The notes below the pieces were generated by a model, which was not told the origin of the DNA, searched no databases, and was given only the letters and a program-made list of their open reading frames with translations. The translations under genes were made by a program, and so were the position numbers. Source: Opitutia bacterium (GTDB lineage Bacteria; Verrucomicrobiota; Verrucomicrobiia; Opitutales; Opitutaceae). Taken from it: a DNA stretch of 64,000 nt. Every line of letters starts with the position of its first letter. The stretch's first letter is position 1. The DNA lies in NCBI GenBank assembly GCA_016187945.1, contig JACPIT010000004.1, forward strand, positions 416,496 through 480,495, given 5' to 3'. Shown in pieces: positions 26,512 to 36,076 of this stretch.

Positions 26512-27000
26512 TTAGGCGGCGGGTTGCTCCTTCTTGACCTTGGCGTCGAGGACGCGGACGAACGCGGCTCCCTGCATGGTGAGCATGCCCAGGAACATCG
26601 AACGCAGTGCGTCGAACGACGGGAGGTCGGCCAGCTTCGAGAGTTCGGCGGCGTTGAACACTTTCTTGTCCAACACGCCGACTTTGACTTCGAGCTTCTG
26701 CTTATCCTCGACGAATTTCTTGAGGACCTTCGCGACGCCGGCGGGGTTTTTGCCACCGACGACGACGGCCGTCTGGCCGGCGAGTGACTGGTCCACCTCG
26801 GGCAGGCCGAAGGCCTTGGCCGCGACGCGGAACGAGCTGTTCTTCACGACGTGGAACTCGGCCTTCTCGGGGGCGAGGCGCTTGCGCAGCTCGGCCGTGT
26901 CGGCGACGGTCAGTTTCGTGAAGTTGGTGAGGATGACGTAGTCAGACTTCTTCAGGTGCGTCGTGACCTCGTCGATCAGGAATTTCTTTTCGGCTCTCAT
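26512..27000 (-). CDS. rplJ: 50S ribosomal protein L10
   Basis: Stalk base protein that anchors L7/L12 dimers, 162 residues. MRAEKKFLIDEVTTHLKKSDYVILTNF is the usual N-terminal domain; AEFHVVKNSSFRVAAKAFGLP follows. GGAG lies 11 bases upstream of ATG 27000, directly after the rplA stop. The 136-base rplJ-rplL gap shows no clear feature. Confidence 0.96.
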   Translation of the reverse strand: MRAEKKFLIDEVTTHLKKSDYVILTNFTKLTVADTAELRKRLAPEKAEFHVVKNSSFRVAAKAFGLPEVDQSLAGQTAVVVGGKNPAGVAKVLKKFVEDKQKLEVKVGVLDKKVFNAAELSKLADLPSFDALRSMFLGMLTMQGAAFVRVLDAKVKKEQPAA

Positions 27001-27014
27001 GGTTACGATGCTCC

Positions 27015-27611
27015 TTAGAATTTGCTGAACTCGGTCGAGGCGATCTCGGAGACGTTCTCGGCGATCTGCTGCGTCGTGAACGAGCGCTTGCCCACGCCGA
27101 CGCCGATGTTCGCGGTCTTGTCGACCTTGAACTCCACGCGGCCGGCCTTCACGGCCTTGATGCCCGCGGCGATGTCGTCGGTGACGGTGCCGGACTTCGG
27201 GTTCGGCATGAGGCCCTTCGGGCCGAGCACGCGAGCGAGCGTGCGGACTTGCTTCATCGCTTCGGTGGTCGCGATCGCGACGTCGAAGTCGAGCCAGCCG
27301 GATTGGACCTTCGCCATCATGTCGGCGAGGCCGGCGAAATCGGCGCCCGCAGCGAGCGCCTTCTCCGCGTCGTCGGTGAAGACGAGCACGCGGATCTTCT
27401 TGCCGGAACCGTTCGGGAGCGGCGTGGTGCCGCGCACCATCTGGTCGCCCTGCGCCGGATCGACGCCGAGGCGGAAGGACAGCTCGATGGTCTCATCGAA
27501 CTTGGCCTTCGGGAACTTCGAAAGAATCTCAACGGCTTCGTTGAGCGGATATTCCTTCGTGAGGTCAGCGACCTTGACGGCGCTGTTGTATCGTTTGCTG
27601 TGTTTTTCCAT
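27015..27611 (-). CDS. rplA: 50S ribosomal protein L1, C-terminally short
   Basis: Stalk protein that moves with the E-site tRNA; often also a translational repressor. The product has 198 residues against the usual 225-235. The N-terminus (KRYNSAVKVADLTKEYPLNEAVEIL) and the domain II core (LGPKGLMPNPKSGTVTDDI) are normal. The protein ends soon after GRVEFKVDKTANIGVGVGKRSFTTQQIAENVSEIAS, so the last 30-35 residues (the family's KAKP...KG-Y-K-V...STTMGPGV strand) are missing. The rplJ ribosome-binding site begins right after the stop, so this is not a simple frameshift remnant. Confidence 0.93.
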   Translation of the reverse strand: MEKHSKRYNSAVKVADLTKEYPLNEAVEILSKFPKAKFDETIELSFRLGVDPAQGDQMVRGTTPLPNGSGKKIRVLVFTDDAEKALAAGADFAGLADMMAKVQSGWLDFDVAIATTEAMKQVRTLARVLGPKGLMPNPKSGTVTDDIAAGIKAVKAGRVEFKVDKTANIGVGVGKRSFTTQQIAENVSEIASTEFSKF

Positions 27612-27634
27612 TTGCGACTCCTTGCGGTGCGAAC

Positions 27635-27652
27635 GCCCCGACGAGTCGGGGC
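27635..27652. repeat. 8-bp hairpin between rplK and rplA
   Basis: GCCCCGAC (27635-27642) pairs with GTCGGGGC (27645-27652). It lies in the short gap ahead of rplA on the transcribed strand and may be a small REP-type repeat or an RNA element; there is no T-run. Confidence 0.5.
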
Positions 27653-27679
27653 TCCCGCGGTGAGCGTGTTGGGTGAAAG

Positions 27680-28105
27680 TTAGTCGACGACGTCGATGCC
27701 CATGTTCTTCGCGGTGCCGGCGATCATGCGGATCGCGGCTTCCTCGGAACCGGCGTTGAGGTCGGCCTTCTTGATTTTGATGATCTCGAGGATCTGCTTC
27801 TTGGTGACCTTGCCGACCTTGTCCTGGTTGGGCTTGGCCGATCCGGAAGCGACGCCCGCGGCCTTCTTGAGGAGGACGGAAGCCGGCGGCGACTTGCAGA
27901 TGAACGTGAAGGATTTGTCCGAGAAGACGGTGATCACCACGGGGATGATCATGCCGTTCTGGTCCTTGGTTTTGGCGTTAAACTCCTTGCAGAACGCCAT
28001 GATGTTGACGCCCTGGGCGCCGAGCGCGGGGCCGACCGGCGGGGCCGGGTTGGCAGCGCCAGCGGGGAGCTGGAGACGAACGTAGCCTTGAATCTTTTTG
28101 GCCAT
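27680..28105 (-). CDS. rplK: 50S ribosomal protein L11
   Basis: GTPase-centre protein needed for the stringent response, 141 residues. N-terminal [37 protein letters not shown] and C-terminal [17 protein letters not shown] are diagnostic. Located between nusG and rplA as usual. Confidence 0.97.
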   Translation of the reverse strand: MAKKIQGYVRLQLPAGAANPAPPVGPALGAQGVNIMAFCKEFNAKTKDQNGMIIPVVITVFSDKSFTFICKSPPASVLLKKAAGVASGSAKPNQDKVGKVTKKQILEIIKIKKADLNAGSEEAAIRMIAGTAKNMGIDVVD

Positions 28106-28149
28106 GTTAAGGGATGCTGAGTAGTGGCGGGTTTATGGTGGGCGGCGGA

Positions 28150-28722
28150 TCAGCTTTCAGAGGCGCGCTGGACCTGCCAGTATTCGAGTTCGACGGGCGT
28201 AAACCGTCCGAAAATGGAAACGGAAACCTTGAGCTTGCCGCGGGCGGGATCGATCTCGTCGACGCGGCCGGTGAGGTTGGCGAAGGCGCCGTCGGTGATC
28301 TTCACTTCTTCGCCGACCTCGAAGGACACCTTCGGGATTTCCTTGCCGGTGGCGGCTTCGATGCGGGCCTTGATCTCGTCGATTTCGGTCTGTCGCAGCG
28401 GAGCGGGATGCTCGCCGCCGACGAAACCGATGACGCCGGCCGCGTCCTTCACGAAGTAGAAGGGCTTGATGATGACCTTGCCCTCTTCGTAGAGCTTCAT
28501 GTTCACGAAGACGTAGCCCGGATAGAGCTTGCGCGTCTTCACAGACTTTTTGCCGCCCTTCACTTCGGAGACGACTTCCGTAGGCAGGAGAACCTCGTGC
28601 ACGAAGTCGTCGAGTTCCTCGGCCTTCTTGAACTTCTCGATGTAGGTTTTCACCTTCTGCTCCTGGCCGGAGAGAGTGTGAACCGCGAACCACTGCGCGG
28701 TGGGCGTTGAAGTCTGGGACAT
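28150..28722 (-). CDS. nusG: Transcription termination/antitermination protein NusG
   Basis: Binds RNA polymerase and links it to Rho or the ribosome. 190 residues: NGN domain at the N-terminus (QWFAVHTLSGQEQKVKTYIE, LYPGYVFVNM) and a C-terminal KOW domain (FEVGEEVKITDGAFANLTGRVDEIDPARGKLKVSV). Follows secE by 18 bases in the conserved secE-nusG-rplK order. Confidence 0.97.
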   Translation of the reverse strand: MSQTSTPTAQWFAVHTLSGQEQKVKTYIEKFKKAEELDDFVHEVLLPTEVVSEVKGGKKSVKTRKLYPGYVFVNMKLYEEGKVIIKPFYFVKDAAGVIGFVGGEHPAPLRQTEIDEIKARIEAATGKEIPKVSFEVGEEVKITDGAFANLTGRVDEIDPARGKLKVSVSIFGRFTPVELEYWQVQRASES

Positions 28723-28740
28723 GGAAGAACGGCGCGGCGA

Positions 28741-28944
28741 TCAGCTCACCCAGCGGGTGAACAGGTCGACGACTTGGTAAAGGGAGAAGTCGCTGATGCT
28801 GGTGAACAGGCCGAGGAGCAGGCACGCGACGATCACGACGATCGTCGAGTCTTTCAGCTCTTCGCGAGTCGGCCAACTGGCCTTCTGGAGTTCAGCGACG
28901 AGTTCGCTGAAGAAAATACGAGCGCTGCGGAAAGGGTTGGCCAT
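28741..28944 (-). CDS. secE: Preprotein translocase subunit SecE
   Basis: 67-residue one-helix form of SecE. MANPFRSARIFFSELVAELQKASWPTREEL is the amphipathic cytosolic helix with the diagnostic K-W-P motif (KASWPT), followed by one membrane segment (TIVVIVACLLLGLFTSISDF). ATG 28944 is chosen because the longer in-frame start would run into the tRNA-Trp gene. Confidence 0.95.
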   Translation of the reverse strand: MANPFRSARIFFSELVAELQKASWPTREELKDSTIVVIVACLLLGLFTSISDFSLYQVVDLFTRWVS

Positions 28945-28971
28945 GTTGAGAAGCTGGGGGGGAGGCGAAAG

Positions 28972-29047
28972 TGGCAGGCGCGGAGGGAATCGAACCCCCA
29001 ACCAACGGTTTTGGAGACCGCTACTCTACCAATTGAGCTACGCGCCT
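28972..29047 (-). tRNA. tRNA-Trp (anticodon CCA)
   Basis: Complete cloverleaf with seven-base acceptor stem (AGGCGCG / CGCGCCT), D-loop GCTCAATTGGTAGAGT, anticodon loop CTCCAAA, T-arm with GGTTCGATTCC, and an encoded CCA. It lies between tuf and secE in the same direction, so it is likely cut out of the tuf-secE transcript. Confidence 0.96.
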
Positions 29048-29125
29048 GTGGTTATTTCTTTTAGACGACGCAGCCGGAGCCCCGTAAGGGAGCCCCGGCG
29101 CGTGAAGTCGGAAGGAGTTTGGCTA

Positions 29126-30316
<1,191 letters not shown>

Positions 30317-30384
30317 GTGGAGGTAGGTTTTAGTGGTTGAATAGTTGACCTTTATTAACGTCGGCAATCCCCCGACGTTTGCCC

Positions 30385-30460
30385 TGGAGCCCAGAAACGG
30401 ATTCGAACCGTCGACCTCCCCCTTACCAAGGGGGTGCTCTACCAACTGAGCTATCTGGGC
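30385..30460 (-). tRNA. tRNA-Thr (anticodon GGT)
   Basis: Acceptor stem GCCCAGA / TCTGGGC, D-arm GCTCAGTTGGTAGAGC, anticodon stem CCCCC / GGGGG around TTGGTAA, T-arm GGTTCGAATCC, and encoded CCA. First gene of the tuf-secE-nusG-rpl-rpoBC transcript. Confidence 0.96.
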
Positions 30461-30496
30461 AGAACAAGGCGCAGGCAAAAAACAAAGAGAACGGCT

Positions 30497-30525
30497 AGGG
30501 AATGGTTCCCAAAATTAACCGTCAA
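30497..30525 (-). promoter_or_regulatory. Candidate promoter of the tRNA-Thr-tuf operon
   Basis: A consensus-like -35 box TTGACG (30525-30520, minus strand) lies 60 bases before tRNA-Thr. With a 17-base spacer the -10 position reads TTCCCT, which is poor, so only the -35 is persuasive. The surrounding 90 bases are AT-richer than the genome, as expected of a promoter. Confidence 0.35.
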
Positions 30526-30553
30526 CTAGATTCTTGCGCTTTCTCCGAAATTT

Positions 30554-31279
30554 CTACGGGCCAATCACGATCCGGTAGACGCCGGGTGCCAATCTCTCGC
30601 CCAGCCTGAACGTCCGCGCAAGGTAATCCCGGAAGAAATTATCGACCTCGTCCGCGCCTGATCCGCTCACCAGCAGCGGCTCGCCAGTCAGCCCGGCCGC
30701 GCTGATCGTAGCCAGGAACTCCAACGGAGCAAAATCCTCCCGCGGCACCGCCGCGCCCGCGAGCGCCTGCGAGATCAAGCTGCTTCCGCGCATCGATTTA
30801 ACTTCGATGAACGCCGCGCGCGCCTCCACACGCCGCGTCGCCCCGCCGCTCTCGCCGAAGCCGGCAAACGGCGCCTCGTTGGCGCGCGCCATCACGTCGA
30901 CGAGCCCCTCCGCGGCCGCGACCACGTCGGCGCCATAGCTCGGGAGGTTCGCTTCGGCCACGTTCCATTTCGCCGCGAAATCCGCAAAAATCTGCCCCGG
31001 CTGCGCCACCAGCCGCGACGGCAACGCATCGTGCCCGGCATTGCGCGCCGTCGGGAGAAACATCGGACTCGGATCGAAAAATTCCGCCCGCTCCTGCAAC
31101 ACCCGATTCACCCCCGTCCCGCCGGAATTCGCGATCTGCACAAATGGCTCCGGCCGCCTTGCCGCCGTCGCATCGGGCTTCGCCGTCATGCGCTCCGACC
31201 ACAGCCACCAACCCGCGCCGGCCAACACGATCACGAGGATCGCACTGAGCACGCGCCGCGTATTCGCCGTCGCGCTCAT
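30554..31279 (-). CDS. Unknown membrane-anchored protein at the end of an exbBD operon
   Basis: 241 residues. One N-terminal membrane helix (about 10-27, VLSAILVIVLAGAGWWLW) and a periplasmic remainder with no recognised domain; notable segments are QERAEFFDPSPMFLPTARN (about 62-80) and the C-terminal RTFRLGERLAPGVYRIVIGP. Its start lies one base beyond the exbD stop, so it is translated together with ExbD. Position suggests the periplasmic partner of the ExbBD motor, the slot usually filled by TonB or TolA, but no TonB signature is seen. Confidence 0.75.
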   Translation of the reverse strand: MSATANTRRVLSAILVIVLAGAGWWLWSERMTAKPDATAARRPEPFVQIANSGGTGVNRVLQERAEFFDPSPMFLPTARNAGHDALPSRLVAQPGQIFADFAAKWNVAEANLPSYGADVVAAAEGLVDVMARANEAPFAGFGESGGATRRVEARAAFIEVKSMRGSSLISQALAGAAVPREDFAPLEFLATISAAGLTGEPLLVSGSGADEVDNFFRDYLARTFRLGERLAPGVYRIVIGP

Positions 31280-31280
31280 C

Positions 31281-31754
31281 TCAACGTCCCGTCGGCACGA
31301 ACTTCACCGCCTCGCCCGCACTCGCCTCCGTCGCGAGCAACACGTTCGCGAAACCCGCCGCGCGTGCGAGGTCGCACAACGCCGTGAACCCTTGGATCGA
31401 CACCTGCCGATCCGCGCGCACGAGCAGCGTCGCCGCCGGATGTTTCTTCGCGTAGGTCTCGAGCACCGGCCGAAATTCCCGAACGTCGTAGATGCCACCC
31501 TCGAACAAAATCATCTCGTCGCGGCGGTAGCTGACGACAACTGAGGTCGCACCCTGCATCGCGGAGCTGATCTCCGGCAACTCGAGCGCAGCCGACTCGC
31601 CGACCTTCACCGGCAGACCCGGCGCCAATACGAAACGCGACCCGAGCAACGCGAAGAACAACACGATCAGCGCGCCGTTCGCCCAAAAGAAAACATCGAA
31701 GTCCCGCGGCGGCGGACGCAATTTCGAGACGAGATCGAGCGGCTGCGTGATCAT
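31281..31754 (-). CDS. exbD: ExbD/TolR-family proton-channel subunit
   Basis: 157 residues. Cytosolic N-terminus, one membrane helix (FDVFFWANGALIVLFFALLGSRF, about 19-41) with the expected aspartate at its cytosolic end (PRDFDVFF), and a periplasmic ExbD domain with LVRADRQVSIQGFTALCDLARAAGFANVLLATE. Start ATG 31754 overlaps the exbB stop by four bases (ATGA). With ExbB it converts proton flow into force on an outer-membrane system. Confidence 0.85.
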   Translation of the reverse strand: MITQPLDLVSKLRPPPRDFDVFFWANGALIVLFFALLGSRFVLAPGLPVKVGESAALELPEISSAMQGATSVVVSYRRDEMILFEGGIYDVREFRPVLETYAKKHPAATLLVRADRQVSIQGFTALCDLARAAGFANVLLATEASAGEAVKFVPTGR

Positions 31755-32437
31755 TTTTTCTCCGTCGTCGGCTCGACCTGCGCCGTCGCTACGCCGCTTT
31801 CGGCGCCTGCGCCGCCGCGATGCTCGCGCAGCAGGTAACGCATCAGTTCGTTGCCGACCCACTCCATGTCGTGCACGAGCGCGCGCACGCGCCCGCTCAG
31901 AAAATGTCGCGCCAGATGCACCGGCACCGCGATCGCGAGCCCCGCCGCCGCCGTGAGGAGCGCCTCGCTCATGCCGCCCGACAGCACCGACGGCGTCGCG
32001 TAGTTGCCGCCGTTTTTGAACAGCCAAAACGTCTTGATCATCCCCAGCAGCGTGCCGAGCAAGCCGAGCAGCGGCGCCACTTGCGCGATCGCCGCCAGCG
32101 TGCCGATGCGTCGCTCGAGCACCGGAATCTCCGTCAACGCCGCGTCCTGCACCGCGAAGCGCATCGCCTGCTCGTCGTCGCTCGCGTGCCGCAAGCCCGC
32201 CTTCACCACCGCCGCGACCGGCCCCGGCGTCTCCTCGCACAGCGTGAGCGCTTCCATCAGCCGGTCCTTTTGCAGGAGATTCTTGATGCCATTCAAAAAC
32301 TCCGTGGAGCGAATCTGCCCGCGATGCAGATACAGCGCGCGCTCGATGAAAATCACCAGCGCCACGAACCCGAGCGCCACGAGCAGCCACATCACCGGGC
32401 CGCCCTGCGCAAAAATGCTGTAGCTGAATGCCGTCAT
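31751..32437 (-). CDS. exbB: ExbB/TolQ/MotA-family proton channel
   Basis: 228 residues with three membrane segments: about 10-31 (GGPVMWLLVALGFVALVIFIE), about 112-135 (LAAIAQVAPLLGLLGTLLGMIKTF) and about 150-175 (SEALLTAAAGLAIAVPVHLARHF). The APLLGLLGTLLGMI and TAAAGLAIAVP stretches are the family signature. Cotranscribed with exbD (4-base overlap) and preceded by the TPR gene (136-base gap). Confidence 0.92.
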   Translation of the reverse strand: MTAFSYSIFAQGGPVMWLLVALGFVALVIFIERALYLHRGQIRSTEFLNGIKNLLQKDRLMEALTLCEETPGPVAAVVKAGLRHASDDEQAMRFAVQDAALTEIPVLERRIGTLAAIAQVAPLLGLLGTLLGMIKTFWLFKNGGNYATPSVLSGGMSEALLTAAAGLAIAVPVHLARHFLSGRVRALVHDMEWVGNELMRYLLREHRGGAGAESGVATAQVEPTTEKK

Positions 32438-32573
32438 GAAATTTCGCGCGCATCATGCGCCGCGCCTTCGCTTCGTAAACCGCAAACGCGCCGGCTGCTC
32501 GCCTGGAGGGCCGAGCTCCCGCGAGGCCGCCGGATGCCGCCGCACCGCTCCGAAAAACTCGCGCCTCCCTCGC

Positions 32574-35201
32574 TCACGGCTTCGCCCCCTCCGCCGGCGC
32601 CGCGCGGAAACGCGCGAGCTTCGCCGTCGCCTCCGCCACGCCGCCGAGCTTGTTGTCGACCACCAACTGATACGCGCGCTGCGCCTCGTCGAGTTTCCCG
32701 CCTTCCTCGAGCAGTTGCCCGAGTTCGAGCAGCGTGCGCGACATCCAGTAGCGGCCCTTCGCGCCGAGCTTCGCCGCCTGCGCGCCGTCCATCAGAAATC
32801 CGTCCACCACGCCCCACAGCACCGCCTGCGCCTCCGGCGCGCGTCCGCGGCGCGAGAGCGCGAAGCCCCACTTGTAGCCCGCCTCCACGCGCAAATCCGT
32901 CGCCGCCGCCGGCAGGTCGCGCAGCCGCTCATACAGCGCCGACGCGCTCTCGTAGTTCGTCACGTTGTTGGCGCCCTGCGCGAACAAGCTGTCCGCCAGC
33001 GCGAGCTGCGCGAGCAACACGTCCGGATGCTGGCCGAAATTGTTCACGAGATTCTCGTAAGCCAGCCGCGCCGACCCGAAGTCGTTCAACTTCCGCAACA
33101 GGTCGCCCTGTTTCAACCGCGCGTAGAACACCAGCTCGTGCCCCGGATAATCCTTCGCGAGCTTCTCCATGAAGCGATGCGCGTCCTGCAAATTCCGATC
33201 GAGCCCCTGCTGCTCCGCGTAGAGCCCCGCCTGATAAAGCGCGAACGGCGCGAACTCGCTCTTCGGATGCGCGTCGACCATGTCCGAGAGCGTCTTCTGC
33301 GCGCCGGCGAGATCGCCGCGCCGCGCCTGCCGCGACGCCTGCACTATATAAGAGTAGAGCGCCGCCTTCGCGTCGCGGAAGTCCGCGCGCAGCTTGTCGA
33401 GCAGCGCCGCGCCGTCGGCATCGCGGCCGAGTTCCAGCAGCGCCTGCGCCTTCAACAACTGCGCCGTGCTCGTCACCTCGCTCTTCAACGCCGGCTCGAG
33501 CTGCGCCGCGTTCACCGCCGCGATCAAATCGTCCACCTGCCCCACCGCCGCCTGTGCCGCGCCGTTGTCGAACGACAGCTTGGCGCGCAGCCACAGCAGC
33601 CGCACGCGCAGTTCGCCAGGCACGTTCGCCGTGCCGCTCGCGAGCAGCTTCTCCACCCGCGCCTGCGCCGGCGCGGTCAGGTTGCGCGCCTGCATCTCGC
33701 GGATGAGATTCCACTCCGCCTGCCAGCGATTCTCGACGTCGAACGCCGCGTTGCCCGCCATCTCGTCGAGCAACGTCGCCGCCGCGTCGATCCGCTCCGC
33801 GCGGATGTCCGCCAGCACGCGCATGAAAATCAGCACGCCCGTCGGCACCACCTGCGGCGCCGCGTGCACGTCGCGCAGGATCGCCTCGTAGGCGTCCGCC
33901 GCGCTCTTGAAATCGCCCGCGCGGAAATACGCCTCCGCCACCAGCACGCCGAGCTCCGCGCGCTCGCGCCCCGCCGGCACCAGCACGCGCAACTGCGACG
34001 CCAGATCCGCCGCCGAGCGGTATAGCCGCAAATCCCACGCCACCGCCAGCCGCACGCCGAGCGCCGCCGGCTTCAGCGGCGAGCCCGGGAAAAATTCCAG
34101 CAGCAACCGCGCGTCCTCCTCCGCAGCGTTGTATTGCCTGTCCTGCAACGCCGCCTGCGCCCGCACCAGCCGCAAGTCCTCGATGATCGGATGCAGCGTC
34201 GGCGCGCCGATCAGCTCGCTGAGCATCCGCCGCAACTCCTCGCGCTCCGCCGGCGTGCGCGAGCCGCGCGCGAGCAGGTAGAGCGCCGTGCGTTGCGTCT
34301 CGGGTTTCACCGCCGAGCGCACGAGCTGCGCCAGCGCGCGCCGCCCCTCCGGCGTCGCCTCGCCCGCGATCAAACCGAGCATCAGGCGAAATTGGTCCGC
34401 GACGTTGCGCTCGCTCGCCGGAATGACCAGCAGATGGCGCTGCAACACCGACAGCGCTTCCGCTCCGCGATTCAACCGATAGAGCCCCGCCGCGTAGTAG
34501 CGCGCGGAGTCGTAGCCGAGCCCCTGCCCGGCGTGTTTCTCCATGTTGCTCCGCCACGCGTTGAGTTCCTGTTCCGTCGGCGCATTCGCCATCTGCAACT
34601 GCGCCTGCGCCTGCGCGAGCAGGAACCGCGCGCGCTGCTGCTCCGACACCGCCGCCTGCACCGCCTGCTCGTAGAGCGAGTTCGCGCGCGCGATGTCGTT
34701 GTCGAGATCGGCGATCTGCGCCTGAAGAAATAACCACCACGCGCGTTCTCCCGGCGCGAGGTGATCGGCGTTCACCTCGCCGAGTTCCGTCTTCGCCGCC
34801 TCGCGCCGCCGCGCGTGCGCCGCGAGCAAGCCCGCGCGGAGCCGATACGAGCTGTCGCTCGGACCGTTGTAGGCCTTCAACTCCGCCTCCGCCGCCGCGA
34901 CGTCGCCGGTGTCGAGCAACGCCGCGACGAGCGCGAGCGTGATGCGCGGCCGCGCCTCGCCCGCCAGCGCGGGATCGCCGAGGATGTCGCGATACAACAA
35001 CGCCGCCGTCGCCGGAAATCCGCTCTGCAACGCGCTGTTCGCACGCCCTTCCGCCACGATCCAGCCGCCGACCGCCGTGGCCGCGTTGGCGCGCTCGCTC
35101 GCGAGCGGACTCGGATTGGCCACCTGCGCGCGCGAGACCGCGCTCGGCAGGAGCAGCAGCAACGCGGCGAGGCGCAAAATTTTTCTCATGAGCGGGCGCA
35201 T
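32574..35201 (-). CDS. Large periplasmic tetratricopeptide-repeat protein
   Basis: About 875 residues from ATG 35201, which has GGAG 12 bases upstream; a second ATG at 35189 is possible. An N-terminal signal sequence (KILRLAALLLLLPSAVSRAQ) is followed by an almost wholly helical protein with repeated alanine/leucine-rich units of TPR type, such as FYARLKQGDLLRKLNDFGSARLAYENLVNNF and EEGGKLDEAQRAYQLVVDNKLG near the C-terminus. It is the first gene of the TPR-exbB-exbD-unknown cluster and may be the scaffold through which ExbBD acts. No enzymatic motif is seen. Confidence 0.8.
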   Translation of the reverse strand: MRPLMRKILRLAALLLLLPSAVSRAQVANPSPLASERANAATAVGGWIVAEGRANSALQSGFPATAALLYRDILGDPALAGEARPRITLALVAALLDTGDVAAAEAELKAYNGPSDSSYRLRAGLLAAHARRREAAKTELGEVNADHLAPGERAWWLFLQAQIADLDNDIARANSLYEQAVQAAVSEQQRARFLLAQAQAQLQMANAPTEQELNAWRSNMEKHAGQGLGYDSARYYAAGLYRLNRGAEALSVLQRHLLVIPASERNVADQFRLMLGLIAGEATPEGRRALAQLVRSAVKPETQRTALYLLARGSRTPAEREELRRMLSELIGAPTLHPIIEDLRLVRAQAALQDRQYNAAEEDARLLLEFFPGSPLKPAALGVRLAVAWDLRLYRSAADLASQLRVLVPAGRERAELGVLVAEAYFRAGDFKSAADAYEAILRDVHAAPQVVPTGVLIFMRVLADIRAERIDAAATLLDEMAGNAAFDVENRWQAEWNLIREMQARNLTAPAQARVEKLLASGTANVPGELRVRLLWLRAKLSFDNGAAQAAVGQVDDLIAAVNAAQLEPALKSEVTSTAQLLKAQALLELGRDADGAALLDKLRADFRDAKAALYSYIVQASRQARRGDLAGAQKTLSDMVDAHPKSEFAPFALYQAGLYAEQQGLDRNLQDAHRFMEKLAKDYPGHELVFYARLKQGDLLRKLNDFGSARLAYENLVNNFGQHPDVLLAQLALADSLFAQGANNVTNYESASALYERLRDLPAAATDLRVEAGYKWGFALSRRGRAPEAQAVLWGVVDGFLMDGAQAAKLGAKGRYWMSRTLLELGQLLEEGGKLDEAQRAYQLVVDNKLGGVAEATAKLARFRAAPAEGAKP

Positions 35202-35273
35202 CGTGCGTTCGCACTCCAAGGCTGGCAAGCCTCCGTCGCCGCTCGCAACGCCCGAGGCACCGCGCCGTTTTCT

Positions 35274-35386
35274 GTAGCGGCGGCCTGCGACCGCCGCCGA
35301 GCGGGGAAACGCGTTCGTCCGCCGGTCATCGCCGCCGCGACCGAGTGCAGCGAGCCGGTCTCGCGCCTCGCCGCCGCGGTCGAATC
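35274..35386. repeat. Paired GTAG-footed hairpin region upstream of lemA
   Basis: GTAG at 35274-35277 is followed by GCGGCGG / CCGCCGC (loop CCTGCGA) and, further right, by a second pair of related arms (GCCGCGACCGAG and a CTCGCCGCCGCGGTCGAA copy) ending near 35386. It lies in the divergent gap between the TPR gene and lemA. Confidence 0.55.
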
Positions 35387-35472
35387 AAACCCTATTCCTA
35401 TAGCGGGAATCCACTCGCGCACGCGCCCCGCTTCGGACAAAGATGCGCGCGTTCGGTTTCATTTTTCCCACC

Positions 35473-36066
35473 ATGATCATCGCCCTCCTCGTTCTCCTCG
35501 GCCTCGCCGCCGTGTTGTTCTTCTGGGTCGCGGGTTCCTACAACTCGCTCGTCACGCTCCGCAACCGCTTCAAAAACGCGTTCGCCCAAATCGACGTCCA
35601 ACTGAAGCGCCGCTACGACCTCATCCCGAACCTCGTCGAGACGGCGAAAGGTTACCTCAAACACGAGCGCGAAACGCTCGAAGCCGTCATCGCCGCCCGC
35701 AACACCGCCTACGCCGCCTCGAAGGCCGCCGCCGCCAATCCCGCCGACGCCGCCGCGATGAAAAACCTCCTCGGCGCCGAAGCCGGCCTCGGCGGCGCGC
35801 TCTCGCGCCTCATGGTCGTCTCCGAGCAATACCCCGACCTCAAGGCCAACCAAAACATGATGCAGCTCACCGAGGAGCTCACCTCGACGGAGAACAAAAT
35901 CTCCTTCGCCCGCCAGGCCTACAACGACGCCGTCACGCAATATAACACCCGCCGCGAAGTCTTCCCGACCAACCTCATCGCCGGCGTGTTCAACTTCGCC
36001 GAAGCCCAACTCTTCCAAGTCGACACCGCCGCCGAACGCCAGGCGCCGCAGGTGAAGTTTAGTTGA
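35473..36066 (+). CDS. lemA: LemA-family membrane protein
   Basis: 197 residues from ATG 35473, where the family N-terminus begins; an in-frame ATG at 35443 would add 10 residues. One N-terminal membrane helix (MIIALLVLLGLAAVLFFWVA), then the conserved YNSLVTLRNRFKNAFAQIDVQLKRRYDLIPNLVET and a helical bundle with the tail FNFAEAQLFQVD. The function of LemA is not well established; the gene commonly precedes an M48 protease gene, as it does here apart from one interposed gene. Confidence 0.93.
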   Translation: MIIALLVLLGLAAVLFFWVAGSYNSLVTLRNRFKNAFAQIDVQLKRRYDLIPNLVETAKGYLKHERETLEAVIAARNTAYAASKAAAANPADAAAMKNLLGAEAGLGGALSRLMVVSEQYPDLKANQNMMQLTEELTSTENKISFARQAYNDAVTQYNTRREVFPTNLIAGVFNFAEAQLFQVDTAAERQAPQVKFS

Positions 36067-36076
36067 AGATCGTGAT

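Noticed and set aside
27635..27652. Hairpin ahead of rplA as an L1 autoregulatory site
   Set aside because: Known L1 sites resemble its rRNA target and usually lie before rplK; this short GC hairpin shows no such likeness.
31281..32456. A longer ExbD frame of 391 codons
   Set aside because: The upstream part is out-of-frame exbB sequence; ExbD begins at ATG 31754 with the normal membrane helix and ATGA coupling.
32929..35214. A 761-codon frame overlapping the TPR gene in another frame on the same strand
   Set aside because: Glycine/arginine/alanine-rich translation typical of frame-shifted GC-rich coding DNA; the TPR frame has a signal peptide and helical repeats.
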